DNA of 64,000 bases from Peromyscus leucopus (GCF_004664715.2 NC_051069.1:69710647-69774646), one strand, 5' to 3'. Shown: positions 11,082 to 23,435, counted from the first letter of the stretch. A program made the numbers and translations. The notes: generated by a model not told the origin, from the letters alone.

Positions 11082-11565
11082 TGTAGTTGGAATTTTCTTT
11101 GGGCAGCTAACCAGTTTGCAAATAAAGACATGGAGACTTATTATTAATTATGAATGCTTGGCCTTAGTTTAGGCTTATCCTACTAGCTCTTTTAACTTAA
11201 TCTAACCTGTTTCCATTCATCTACGTTTTGCCTGGGGTCTTTTTACATTTCTTCCATTCTGTATGTTGTATTTTCCTGCTTCTTCTGTGTCTGACTGCCT
11301 GGCCCCTATCATCTCCCTGTCAACTCCTTTTCTTTCTTTTCCAAGCCTAAATTCCTCCTCCTACTTACTCTCCTGTCCACAAGTCCCATTTATACCTCCT
11401 CCCCCGCCAATGGCTGTTCAGCTTTTTATTAGATCAACCATGTGTCTTAGGCAGGTAAGGTAAAACAGCAACACATCTTTACATAGTTAAACAAGTACAA
11501 TGCATCTTTATATAGTTTTTCAAATGCAGCACATCTTTGCATAGTGAAACACATATTCAGCAACA
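11082..11565. mobile_element. Solo LTR, probable class II ERV (ERVK / mys-like)
   Basis: A 484-bp block with TG...CA ends ('tgtagttggaattttctttg' to 'attcagcaaca'), flanked by 'ccagga' (11076-11081) and 'cctgga' (11566-11571). That is a 6-bp target-site duplication with one mismatch, the length typical of class II ERVs. The interior has motifs I associate with common cricetid LTRs: 'aataaagacatggagactta', 'aatgcttggcc' and 'caatggctgttcagctttt'. No internal viral region is present. Orientation is unclear because AATAAA occurs on both strands. Confidence 0.65.
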
Positions 11566-13055
11566 CCTGGAGCCCATGATAGCCTATGTCATTTCCCTGC
11601 TCATTTCCGTCCTTCCTATGGAAGGTTGGTTTTCAGTTACTGCCGATAAATTTTCATACCACATTCTGCTTTGCCCACAGAATAGTTTCTTCCTTGATTA
11701 TATGTTCAAAAGTATTCAGTAGTGCATAGGGATTGTGAGAAGTATTGTTTTTCCTATAGTCACTCTATCCAATTGAATCACACAAGGATGTCTACTAGCT
11801 AATATGAAGGCTCCTGGGCTACTCCTTACCAAACTCTTTCTTCTAGAGAAATGCTTTTAGCTGTCCACTTCTCCAGGCTCCTGCTGTAGGCTTGCTTTAC
11901 ACGTACAGTGGCAGCAGCAGGCAATAGGAGCAGGAGAGTGAGGCTTTTGGAGCTGCCTTGCAATGAAAACAGCAGCCGTTCGCACTTAGCAAACCCATTA
12001 TGCTTTCCTTGGGGAAAAGCACCAGTGTCTTAATGAATAAACTAATGGGAGCTGAGATACAATTTACTGGAATTTATACAGCACACAGTCTGCATTTGAA
12101 GAACAGAGCTCCGCAGAGACAAAGTTGATGACATTTCAGGCCTAAACCACTAATGGGAAGTTTTTAGAAAGACACTGAAAAGAGTGAGGGGCTTCAGTCT
12201 TTACAAAAATACCAGACTTGTTTTTTTGTAATCCATTTTATCCAGGTCATCCTTCTAAATTAGTAGATTCTCAGTTGCATAATTGAATTTCCAAAGAGCG
12301 AGGGCAGTAAAATACATGTCATGTTTGATATACCTGAATATGTATCATCAAATTAGACAGATGTCTCAATGCTCACCACTGTTTTCTGGATGGCCATGTA
12401 GAGAATGCAGGCTTCTACAACGTGCTATGTCCTCTGTTCTCCCCCATTCAGTTTCCACTAGCCCTATACGATGCCAGTCCTACTCTGTGGCCTGGGTGTC
12501 AAAGTACATTGGAATAAATAACAGAGTGAAAGGATGATAGAAGTTAAGGAAGCATCCAGTTATTTCCTTTAATGAATTATGAAGTAACTAAGCATTTACA
12601 GTTGTCAGCATGCCGGAAGATTATCAATGATGCATGGCATAGATGCTACCTTAGCTCCCTCTCTGAAACTTGTGAAAATGTCATGGCAACCTTTCTCACT
12701 GTTAAAACTGGCATTTGTCCAGCAATAGCCCTTCCTACAGACTCTCTTCCAAAGAACTGGAGGAACTGCATTATCTTTCTCTTTGTTATAAAACGAGGTT
12801 TATCTATTAATTTGCTGTGTCAGAAGGAAAGGGGTCAGGACACTAGAAGACAATGGCTTTCTACTGTATATGTGTGTGCTCAAGCCTCCATTTTTACACC
12901 ACTGCACTTTAGCGGGGAGGGAGAAGCAGTCTATAGGTGATGCTGGGAATTCTGAGGTGGAAAGCTCAAAGTCCTGAGATCATACCATGTTGATAAGTGG
13001 GCAGAATCAAAACTGAAGTCAGAGCAAGTGAGTGGTAAAAAGAAGAAAGGCAAAG
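11566..13055. other. Single-copy sequence, nothing recognised
   Basis: About 1.5 kb without a recognisable repeat. A 122-codon frame at 12572-12940 shows no known domain and lacks supporting signals, so I do not call it. Confidence 0.45.

Positions 13056-13144
<89 letters not shown>
13056..13144. repeat. (TG)n microsatellite
   Basis: About 44 TG units with a single GG interruption near 13097. The whole tract alternates purine and pyrimidine, a sequence type prone to Z-DNA. Confidence 0.97.
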
Positions 13145-13147
<3 letters not shown>

Positions 13148-13462
13148 AGGGGTGAGACTTTGTCTAGGTTGATTCACCAGTGGTTTGTCTGATTCATGCC
13201 TGGGAACAAAGTAGCAGATGTTTCAAAGGTCTGTGTCACAACTGTACCAGAAATGAAATGTGTGAGAACTCTCTACCCCATTAGTAGGGGGAGAAGGCTG
13301 GGTGTATTGGGAAGGGGAGGGATGTTCTTAAAGTTGACTGACACCTCTAAGGCCTGAGAATGGATATAATCACTCTGAGGCACTCCACATGAGGGTAGTG
13401 AGAGGGTGAGGTACATAGCTGGTTTCCTCTGAGGCCTTGGATAATGTAACCTTTGGTCTTGA

Positions 13463-13466
13463 CACA

Positions 13467-13521
<55 letters not shown>
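13463..13521. repeat. (CA)n microsatellite
   Basis: About 29 CA units with one CC step near 13468. It lies 318 bp downstream of the TG tract and is complementary to it on the same strand. Confidence 0.97.
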
Positions 13522-15407
<1,886 letters not shown>

Positions 15408-15597
15408 TTTTTTGGAGATATATTTGTGTGCATAACATATGAACAGGAGCCCAAGTAGGCCAGAAAGGGCATTGGCTCCCCTAGAGTTGGAGTTACAGGT
15501 GGTTGTGAGTCACCTGATATGAGTGCCAGAAACCAAACCCAGGTCCTCTGTAAGAGCAATACAGGCTTCCGCCACCAAACCGTTCCCCCATCTCTAG
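15408..15597 (-). mobile_element. B2 SINE, antisense, old
   Basis: Complement of B2: 'gttggagttacaggtggttg', then 'aaccaaacccaggtcctctg', then the degenerate promoter end 'aaaccgttcccccatctcta'. About 190 bp, so near full length but diverged. Confidence 0.8.
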
Positions 15598-15952
15598 AAA
15601 ATGCTTTTATTAGATGATGAGAATACCACATCACAAAACCTGCAGTTTGAAGTGAAAGCAATGTCTAAAGCTACTGCAGGAATGTCTATTTAAGAGCTGC
15701 AGTCAAGAGTCACTTAAACACGTTCATAGAAAGAAAGCAAAGTGGGAAATGTGCTCTGTAGAAGTCTGTGCTAGCTACAGCAATGTGGTTTTGGACCAGG
15801 GTAATAATCTGCATTAGATGGCTTAGGCAGACACATAGTGACAGATGAAATAGAGAGCAGAGAGGAGAGGAGAAACTTCCCAGTGTATGAGGCTAAAACA
15901 CATGACTATGAAGACCAAAAATTATTTTGGACTTTGCATCAGTCTTGTGCAT

Positions 15953-15954
<2 letters not shown>
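15598..15954. other. Single-copy sequence, nothing recognised
   Basis: Short interval between a B2 SINE and a compound microsatellite. No feature seen. Confidence 0.4.

Positions 15955-16046
<92 letters not shown>
15955..16046. repeat. Compound (CA)n(GA)n microsatellite
   Basis: About 18 CA units pass directly into about 27 GA units. It sits beside the tail side of the antisense B2 at 16098. Confidence 0.97.
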
Positions 16047-16048
<2 letters not shown>

Positions 16049-16097
16049 AGAGAATATTAAAAACTATCTCTTAAATGAGGAAGACAAACTATATAGA

Positions 16098-16286
16098 TGT
16101 TTTGCCTGCATCTATGTCTGTGCATAATTATATGCCTGGTACCTGTGGAGATGAGAAGAAGGTATCCGATTCCTTGGGACTGGATTTACAGATGGTGTGA
16201 ACCACCATGTGGTTGCTGGAAATTAAACTTGGGTGCTCTGGAAGAGCAGCCAGTGCTCTTAACCACTGAGCCATCTCTCCAGTCCC
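16098..16286 (-). mobile_element. B2 SINE, antisense
   Basis: Runs from 'ttgcctgcatctatgtctg' to 'taaccactgagccatctctcc', the complement of the B2 promoter head. The B-box region 'ggtgctctggaagagcagcc' is well kept, so this copy is younger than the one at 15408. Confidence 0.9.
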
Positions 16287-16527
16287 TATACAACTTTTAT
16301 AAGATACTATTGGAGGGTAATTGTGTGACTTTGAAATAGGGACTTTATAACCCAAACAATACCAAACAGACCAACACCCTCAAACATCAAATTTAAAGGC
16401 TTATGAATTCTTATGTGTTTGTTCACGAGAGAATATCATTAAGAGAGGGGGAAGAAATGCTACAAACCGAGATAGTATTTGAAAGATAAGTAGCTAGAAA
16501 GGAAAATAAAAAAGAGTTCCTCAATAA
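16287..16527. other. Short single-copy interval
   Basis: Nothing recognised between two oppositely oriented B2 SINEs. Confidence 0.4.
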
Positions 16528-16538
16528 GAAAAGACAAA

Positions 16539-16726
16539 TGGGCTGGAGAGATGGCTCAATGCTTAAGAACAATGGCTGCTCAACCAGGGGACCTGGATTC
16601 AAGTTTCTGGCGCTCATATGTTGGCTCACAATGGCCTGTAACTCCAGAGGGGATCCATGTAGTCCACTTACACACATGCAGACAAAATAGTCATACACAT
16701 AAAATAAAAACAAATAAATCTTGTTT
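16539..16726 (+). mobile_element. B2 SINE, sense, with target-site duplication
   Basis: Begins 'gggctggagagatggctcaa' (tRNA-like A box), followed by a recognisable B box and an AATAAA-rich tail at 16701-16718. Flanked by perfect 11-bp duplications 'gaaaagacaaa' at 16528-16538 and 16727-16737, so both ends are intact. The A-rich target site fits L1-mediated insertion. Confidence 0.93.
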
Positions 16727-16737
16727 GAAAAGACAAA

Positions 16738-17212
16738 CAACCCAAGCATCCTAGTTAAAAATGGGCAGATACTTTCTCAGTGAGGACATATAACAGAGCC
16801 AGTCCATGAAAACCAGAAAAACAAAAACTAAAGACCCAGAGAAGCAGCATTTACACTGTTTCATCCCATCACAGTAGTTTTAATAAAATAAGACATTTTA
16901 TTTGTTAAAATTTAAAATAAATCAGGCAGTACCAAATGTGGACAGGGATTTGGGACAAAAAATTTCTGGCCACTGCATCTGGGCTTATAAATGGTACAGA
17001 TTTAGGAAAACATTTTGGCTTTCATCATACAATTGAAATTATGTATATCTATGTTCCCATAGCTCTTCTCCCAGGGACACACTATAAAGAGACTCCTGCC
17101 TGTGTAAGGCAACACAGACCAATGTGTTTGTGCCAGTGTTGTGTCTAACATGAAGCTCATCAACAGGAGAAGGAACATGTAGTTTATTCATATAAAACAA
17201 AATTATGTCTGG
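16738..17212 (+). mobile_element. Old L1 ORF2 3' fragment, sense
   Basis: Decayed but ordered landmarks of the last part of L1 ORF2: 'aaaaatgggcagatactt', 'aaatgtggacagggattt', 'ggtacagatttaggaaaaca' and 'aagctcatcaacaggag'. The frame is broken throughout. The B2 at 16539 inserted next to or into its 5' side. Confidence 0.65.
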
Positions 17213-17458
17213 TACCCCTCTAAGAACACCTTTGTTGTGCATTATTTATTGTTTTATATATTAATATTATTTAGATTTATCCATATATACTGTTTGTTGT
17301 TTATTATTTCTTTTCCACTATAAATGGCCAAGAGACAAAATGTAAATATATATAGTGCAATGATTGTTACAGTCAAGAAAAAGAAAATATCCATTTTTTA
17401 ACAGTTATTTTTCATTTTTTTGCTTGTGCTAAGAATATGTGAAATCGAGCTGGGCTGT
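17213..17458. other. AT-rich single-copy interval
   Basis: Very AT-rich, with no recognisable element. Confidence 0.4.
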
Positions 17459-17580
17459 GGTGGCTCACACCTTTAATCCTAGCACTCAAGAGGCAGAGGC
17501 AGGCAGATCTCTGTGAGTTCGAGGCCAGCCTGGGCTCCAAAGCTACACAGAAAAACCCTGTCTCAAAAAACCAAAAAAAT
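17459..17580 (+). mobile_element. B1 SINE, sense
   Basis: Starts 'gctgggctgtggtggctcac', with 'gttcgaggccagcctgg' in the middle and 'aaaaaccctgtctcaaaaaa' at the 3' end. No clear target-site duplication was found. Confidence 0.9.
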
Positions 17581-17675
17581 GACCATCAAGATAAAGGGCC
17601 CAACATCTGAAAGAGATAAAACCCCATAAATAAGATAAAATAGTTAATAATTTTGTGTTGTATAAAACTTTATTT

Positions 17676-17750
17676 AGAACTAGGATTAAAGGCGTGCACC
17701 ACCACCACCACCACCACCACCACCACCACCACCACCACCACTGCCCGGTG
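17676..17750 (-). mobile_element. B1 5'-end fragment, antisense, with expanded (CAC)n
   Basis: Only the complement of the B1 start is present ('aggattaaaggcgtgcacc' ... 'actgcccggtgc'). Between these lie about 14 CCA/CAC trinucleotides (17699-17741) where B1 normally has two or three. With the B1 at 17459 it forms an inverted SINE pair about 100 bp apart. Confidence 0.75.
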
Positions 17751-17814
17751 CAATGATGGTCATTTTAATGACTTTGGAGATATTTCCATTCAGGCATTTT
17801 TCTATTTTAAAATT

Positions 17815-18170
17815 AGGCTGTGTTGTTTTTAATTTTTTTTTGCTAATGAGTTGTATAACTTCCTTAACATTTTAGGTAGTTGCTCATTTCCATGTGTATG
17901 GTTTGTTAATATTTTCTTTCAGTTAATAGTCTAAATCCCTGTTACTTTTGCTTTTTAAGTTGATGTAATTGAGTTTGTTTTCTGAGCTCATGTTGAGATA
18001 TACCCTCTTCCAAATCAGAATCCTTGCCTTGGCAAGGTCAAGGAGTCTCCTCCTATGCTTTCTTCCAATAATTTTATTCTTCAGTTTTTTTAAGTTTTTA
18101 GTGCCCTTGAGTTGACCTTTATGTGAGATGAATGTCAGTTTCCTCTTGTGTACAATCTCAACCTCATGCC
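17815..18170 (-). mobile_element. Old L1 ORF2 fragment, antisense
   Basis: Landmarks of antisense L1 ORF2 occur in order: 'gctaatgagttgtataactt', 'tgtatggtttgttaatattt', 'aggtcaaggagtctcctcct' and 'gcccttgagttgacctttat'. Coding capacity is lost. Confidence 0.65.
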
Positions 18171-18429
18171 TTTTAGGACTAGCTCTTCATAGGCTTTGAC
18201 CCCTCTGTAGGAGGTACAAATCCATGGTTCCTTTTAACTCACTTATGGGATCTGGTTTTTCTTGTCCTAGATTGTTGTTTTGGTGTCAAGGACTTTCATT
18301 ATTCATGGGTAAGCACTCTGGAAATGCAAGGTAAACTATTAGTGTTCTTTGGAAAACCTTTGATTTCTTAGACTTTACCTCAGCCTCTACCCTCATGGAT
18401 GATCCTGTTATTCTGGAGCTCTGTGGCCT
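18171..18429. other. Unassigned sequence between L1 fragments
   Basis: Could be diverged L1 or single-copy sequence. I see no diagnostic landmark. Confidence 0.35.
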
Positions 18430-19250
18430 CTGAGGATAGTTGTGTGATATTAGCAATCATCTGAACTTTTAGAAAGGCACCTTGGGCATAGCCAACCAAT
18501 GACTGGTCCAACTTGAGGCTCATGCCATGAAATGGAGTCCATACCTGATACTACCTTGATGGCCAGGACCAGAGGTAGGACACTCCAGAGACCCAGGATA
18601 GAACACCATCCCCCCTCAAAAAAGTCAGTGATATGATTTCTAATGATATTTTGCTATACTCATAGATCAGTGTCTATGACATTGGAGCGGTATCATCCAT
18701 CAATTAATGGGAATAGATGTAAAGACCCAGAGCTAAACACTAGGTGGAACCAGGGAAACCCCAGAGAAGAGGGGAGAAAGGATTGTAGGAGACAGAGGGG
18801 TTGAGGACACTATAAAAATACGGACCACAGAATCAACTAAGCAGGGCTCATAGGGGCTCACAGAAACTGAAGAGGAAACCATGGAGCCTGTACAGGTCTG
18901 AACTAGGTCTTCTGCATATATGTTCTGGTTGTATAGCTTGGTGTTCTTGTGGAACTCTTAACATCATGAGTAGGGGGGTTGTCTCTCACTCTTTTGCCTG
19001 TGCTTTGGACCCTTTTCCTCGTACTGGATTATCTCATCCAGCCTTGATATGATGGTTTGTGCCTAGTCTTAATGTAACTTGTTATGCCATGTTTGGTTGA
19101 TGTCCCTGGGAGGCCTCCTCTTTTCTGAAGGGAAATGGAGGTAGAGTGGATTTGGGAGAAAGGAGAGGTTGGTGAGGAGGGATTGGGAGGGAGTGGAGGG
19201 AGGGGAAACTGTGGTCTGGATAAGAAAAGAATAAATAATAAAGAAAAGAA

Positions 19251-19294
<44 letters not shown>

Positions 19295-19295
19295 G
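18430..19295 (+). mobile_element. Rodent L1 (Lx-like) 3'UTR, sense
   Basis: Matches the order of rodent L1 3'UTR landmarks: 'gactggtccaacttgag', 'tgatattttgctatactcat', 'gatcagtgtctatgac', 'aaagacccagagctaaac', 'cctgtacaggtctgaac', a purine/G-rich stretch (19135-19215), and a terminal A/GAAA tail. It is 5' truncated to the UTR. The GAAA repeat at 19243-19295 grew from its poly(A) tail. Confidence 0.7.
19243..19295. repeat. (GAAA)n microsatellite from an L1 tail
   Basis: About twelve GAAA units forming the end of the sense L1 3'UTR. Confidence 0.95.
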
Positions 19296-19789
19296 TACTT
19301 TTTTTCTACTTTGCTGTTCATTTACTGCTTTCTTTTGTTTCTGGTTCCCTGAAAATGCACTTTGCAAGGAAGAGCTTTGACCCATCACAGAGATATTTAT
19401 GGATAACACACAAGTAAATATGAAAATGATTTATATAGTTTTGGTGTGTGGTTTCTAGATAAGAAGACCTAAATAAAACAATGACTCTAGCAGGAACTTG
19501 AACTGCCTACATGAGGCTAGAAAGGAAGAGGGAGGCCCAACATAAAGTGTTTAGATGACATTTTGGGGCTTTATTTCTTAAATTACATTTAGTTTTTTTT
19601 TTAAACTGACAGTTAAGAAGTGGTATTGTGGGGAGGGGTATATGTTGTGGAATGACTAAATATTGGTAAGTAATGTTCATATAATACATAGTTACCATTT
19701 AGACCTATCTCTAGCATTTTTCAGAACTAGGATATCTTCTTTTCAGTCACATACTATGTCTCCCAAATATATTCCACATATCTAACAGG
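19296..19789. other. Single-copy sequence, nothing recognised
   Basis: No feature recognised; a T-rich run lies near 19590. Confidence 0.4.
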
Positions 19790-20090
19790 AGATTTATGTC
19801 CTGCCCTTGAACAAGATCTCCCCATACCCTGATCCCTCCAAATGTCCCAGCCTCTGGTGATTGCCACTTTGCAGTCTGTGTTTGGGTTTCACACAGACCA
19901 CTGAACATATGTACTTCAGTGTTTGGCTTGTTTCATTTAACACAATGTTCTCCAGATTCATCCATGTGGTTGCAAATGTCATGTTTTTCCTCCTTGTACA
20001 GATGAATAGTATTCTGTCCTCTGAATATACCACATTTATTCATCTGTTTATCTACTTATAGAACTATAGGGTGTTTTTATTTTCCATTTC
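19790..20090 (-). mobile_element. Old mammalian L1 3' end, antisense
   Basis: Antisense landmarks of the ORF2 end: 'cccagcctctggtgattgcc', 'tgtttggcttgtttcattta', 'ccagattcatccatgtggtt', 'tgaatagtattctgtcctct' and 'atttattcatctgtttatc'. High divergence points to an ancient (L1M-type) copy. Confidence 0.7.
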
Positions 20091-20904
20091 TTGACAACAA
20101 GAGATAGTACTTGGAAAAAAAACAACAAGGGAATGCAGATACCTGTTATGACATGGTCATTTCAGTTTCATAGCATTTATTCTGTATGCACTGAGAAGGC
20201 TTTGGAAATTCTATTTTTCTTTTCTTTTTTTTTTTTAAATTTGAGGCTTGAGAAGGTGTGAGCCATGAATAGTAAAGCTACAGTACATAATTGATAAGAA
20301 AAACAACAGGTTGAAAATAATTACCTGAAGAGGCCTACAATGTGATGACCTAAATCTCATCCTTCCAAAAAAAAAAAAAAAGAAAGAAAGAAAGAAAGAA
20401 AAAAAAAAGAAAAGAAAAAACCCAATAAATTATGCTTCTTAAACTTAGTTGTATAGGTGAACTACTCAGATAGCTTGAACAATTATTCCATTTTAGATCC
20501 CACCTTGAACTAATGAAATCAGAACCTTCAAAGCTTGAGTCCAGCATCGATGTTATTTCTTTCCCCACTACTGAAAACCATTAGATGAACACCAGCAAAG
20601 GGAGAATGCCAGGGTAAGGCCTTATGGGAACCAGAGTTAAAAATCCCAGGGAGTAGGCAAGAATAACATTAGCAAAAACTGGAAATAATTGAATTCTATC
20701 TGAAACAAAAGAGAGTGAGAGGCGTGTGGGTAGACTCAGAGGCACTTTGAAGTAGGAAGAGACAGGTCAAATGATTTGAGTCTTCTCAACAGGTAGGAGG
20801 GGTGATGATGTAAAGGGGGTAGTCATCAAAGTGGTTTTGAGAATTAGTCTTCAGTGAGGGTTGTTACAGGAGATACCTCACTAAAAGCTCTAGCACTTTG
20901 AGGC
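20091..20904. other. Single-copy sequence with an A-rich patch
   Basis: An A/GAAA-rich patch lies at 20368-20421. No SINE body or gene recognised. Confidence 0.45.
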
Positions 20905-21060
20905 AGACCCTGCAATCATAGCTCCTATTTTATAGGCATGGAAACTGTAAAAGTGAGTAATACGTGACATTGAGCAATTTGCTTGGGTCATGTAGTGAGC
21001 AAGAGAGTTGCTCTGTGAGGAGTCAAGTTCTGCTTCAGGGACTTCGCTCTTAACTGATCT
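20905..21060 (+). mobile_element. MIR SINE, sense
   Basis: Consistent with the MIR core and 3' part: 'ctattttataggcatggaaa' (consensus 'attttacagatgaggaaact'), 'ttgcttgggtcatgtagtga' (consensus 'ttgcccaaggtcacacagct') and a terminal 'tcttaactgatct'. MIRs are ancient mammalian SINEs, so only patchy identity is expected. Confidence 0.6.
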
Positions 21061-21141
21061 ATGGGCTCAGTTTCTAAGGAAGAGGGGCAGCAGGCTGTAG
21101 GCTTAGGGTAAGAGGGAGGATTGAACGTAATTGGGCTAGGG

Positions 21142-21369
21142 CACTGGTTCTCAACCTTCCTAGCACTGTGAGCCTTTAATACAGTTTCTCATCTTGTATT
21201 TTCCTTGCTACTTCATAAAATTATTTTCCTTGCTACTTCATAACTGTAATTTTGCTACTGTTATGAGTTGTAATAATAAATATCTGTGCTTTCTGATGGT
21301 TTTAGGTGATCCCTATGAATGGATCATTTGATCCCAAAGGTATTGTGACTTACAGGTTGAGAACTGCTG
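21142..21369. mobile_element. URR1-like non-autonomous hAT-Charlie element with perfect TSD
   Basis: Terminal inverted repeats 'cactggttctcaacctt' and '...aggttgagaactgctg' enclose 228 bp. Flanks carry a perfect 8-bp duplication 'ggctaggg' (21134-21141 and 21370-21377), as expected for hAT transposases. The interior has the rodent URR1-type 'acttcataactgtaattttg' and 'ctactgttatgagttgtaat'. A ~25-bp piece around 'attttccttgctacttcata' is duplicated (21197 and 21222). It has no coding capacity. Confidence 0.85.
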
Positions 21370-21377
21370 GGCTAGGG

Positions 21378-21980
21378 GTTATCAGGGAATCAGAGGGAAT
21401 CAGAGGCAGTATGAAGATGGGGTAGGTTCAGATAGGGCAGTAGCACATGCATGTACTTCATGGAAGTCCTCTGCATTGTGGAGGCTCTCTACTAACAATG
21501 GCTAGCTTGAGAATGAGAATGAGTTTTCTCATGTGAGATAACGAAGCAAATGGGCTCAAAGGTCAGAGTAAGTTTTCCTTTCATGAACAAGACTGTTGAG
21601 AAAGATTCAAGAGATGTCTAGAGCATGTTGGGTTCACATGAAGCAAACTGATGAACTCCAGCAGAGAGAAAGAAATGACTCAAAAGAAATACTTCAGAAT
21701 TTCTAGTTTCCAGAACTAGAACTGCATTGTAAACCTGGAGGAGAAGTTTTAGCGTTCTGATGGAGGGATAGTGTTATTTTGGTTTTTAAAGAACCTTTCC
21801 AGGTTTGGTTTTTAAAGATACCCACCAGGCAAGTCATCGCCTTTAGATACATGGCACAATTTAAGTAAGTTAATTGTAGGCATTTAAAATAGCACTATGA
21901 ATTGTTCTTTGAGGAATTCAAAACAATGCAATTCTTTGAAAAGAATAAGAGTCCTAAAACAGGATCTTTCATGTTTAGGG
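21378..21980. other. Single-copy sequence, nothing recognised
   Basis: No gene or transposon recognised. Confidence 0.4.
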
Positions 21981-22088
21981 TGGATCTGAAGGCTATTATG
22001 ATCAGGATGGACTTGAAGGATGTGACCATTGTGGTGGGGCTGAAGGATGTGACCCTCAGAGTGGGGCTGAAGGATGTGACCATCAGTT
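21981..22088. repeat. 27-bp minisatellite, four units
   Basis: Four contiguous 27-bp units begin at 21981, 22008, 22035 and 22062. Units 3 and 4 share 'tggggctgaaggatgtgacc', unit 2 differs by a few bases, and unit 1 is most diverged. Because 27 is a multiple of three, frames stay open on both strands (plus-strand peptide repeat around LKDVTI). The plus-strand frame at 21902-22114 is only 70 codons and I see no sign of a real gene. Confidence 0.92.
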
Positions 22089-23289
22089 CTGAGATTAGTT
22101 GTAAAAACAGATGATAGAAATGGCCCAGAACCATCTGTTCATTGTAACAGAGAAAATTCAGCTTTTGAATTAATAATAAAAAAACACAGTAGTTCCAGTC
22201 TTCAGGTTGTGGCAATACTATCATTGAACTAAATAGATACAAGAGAGAATTGGTCACAGCTCAGATCTTTTCCACATCAAATGAGTTTAGGAATATTATT
22301 TAGTAGTCTGTCTTAGGTTCCCAACCACAAATGAGCACATTGCCTGTTACTCATTGAACTCCTAAGAAATAAGACTAATTAAGACCACTGTGAGCTCTTT
22401 GACGATGATTCCACAAAGCTAAGGAACTGCTAACATTTATTAGCTTGGTTACTATCAGCAAAGTGCTTTGGTCAGGTCTGAACTGATTTGAGAGAACAAT
22501 GAGTTAATCACAGTTTGTTTTGTAGTTCTGCCTTACTGAATGCAAATTGCTTGTAAATGCAGTAGGACAAACCTCAAGACAGGCACGGTAACCCAACGTG
22601 TGTCATTTTCTGTGCGGAATTAAAGCGCTTCTGAAGTAGAAACTTTTCATGAATTTTGAGGTTCTGACTTCTCTCCACAAAATTTCTTTTCACTTAGCTT
22701 GCTTAATTCTTCTGGGACAATTAGGGAAAGAGATAGAGGCTGCGGTGAAGAAATTGAAGGAGGGTGAACAAAGAAAACCATGTGGGAATGAACTCAGATG
22801 GTGAACGCAGAAAGACACTGTTTCCTCAAAACTGATTGTCCGTAGGTGGGGAGGTACTTCTCTGTGTATGCAAGGCCATGCTTAGAAGCAGTCTAACTGT
22901 TCTTAGCTCTTTGATGTTTTTGCCTCCATTTGCTATGATTGGAAGTAAAGTACAGTTTGGTAAAAGGATTCTCAATAAAGGATGATGGCAGTGCACGCTG
23001 CCGTTCCAGGGTCCATAGCAGCGTTCCATATGTGAACTCTCATTACCATGACTATGCCAGTCATGCCTGCCAGCCCACTGTGTACCTCTTGCCTCAGGCC
23101 TATCTCAAAGAACATGCCATCTTCCCTCATCCATATAGCCTCACCTGACTGGGTACCCCTGTTTTGTGAGGCTGGGATCCTAGTCTTGGGTAAAGCGATC
23201 TTAGCCTGTGAGCTGAGGCTACATGGTTGCTGAGGCTGTCCATTTTGGAAGGTTAAATCTCACATGCTGGTTGGAAGCTTTTCTTTCTT
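22089..23289. other. Single-copy sequence, candidate conserved non-coding stretch
   Basis: No repeat recognised. The part at 22370-22660 is dense in TAAT/ATTA-type and octamer-type motifs ('atgcaaat' at 22542-22549) and has the look of conserved non-coding DNA. That is a visual impression, not a comparison. Confidence 0.35.
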
Positions 23290-23435
23290 TCACACACAAA
23301 AAAATACAAAAAAACAAAAACACAAACAAAACCCCTCCCAAACAAGCAAACAACAATGCCCCTCCCCCCAAAAAAAAACAAAAAAGCAAAACCAACCAAA
23401 CAAAACCATCAACAACAGAAAACCAAAAACTGATT
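23290..23435. repeat. A/C-rich low-complexity tract
   Basis: Almost free of G and T over 145 bases, built of AAAAC, CAAAC and CCTCCC pieces. Its origin is unclear; it could be a degraded SINE tail. Confidence 0.8.

Noticed and set aside
12572..12940. 122-codon plus-strand ORF
   Set aside because: No domain or compositional support; it looks like chance.
17676..17750. CRISPR-like or tandem-repeat reading of CAC/TC/GA tracts
   Set aside because: Units are 2-4 bp without spacers, and the sequence is mammalian nuclear DNA; these are microsatellites.
21895..22257. 120-codon minus-strand ORF across the minisatellite
   Set aside because: Its openness follows from the 27-bp unit length; no known protein resemblance.
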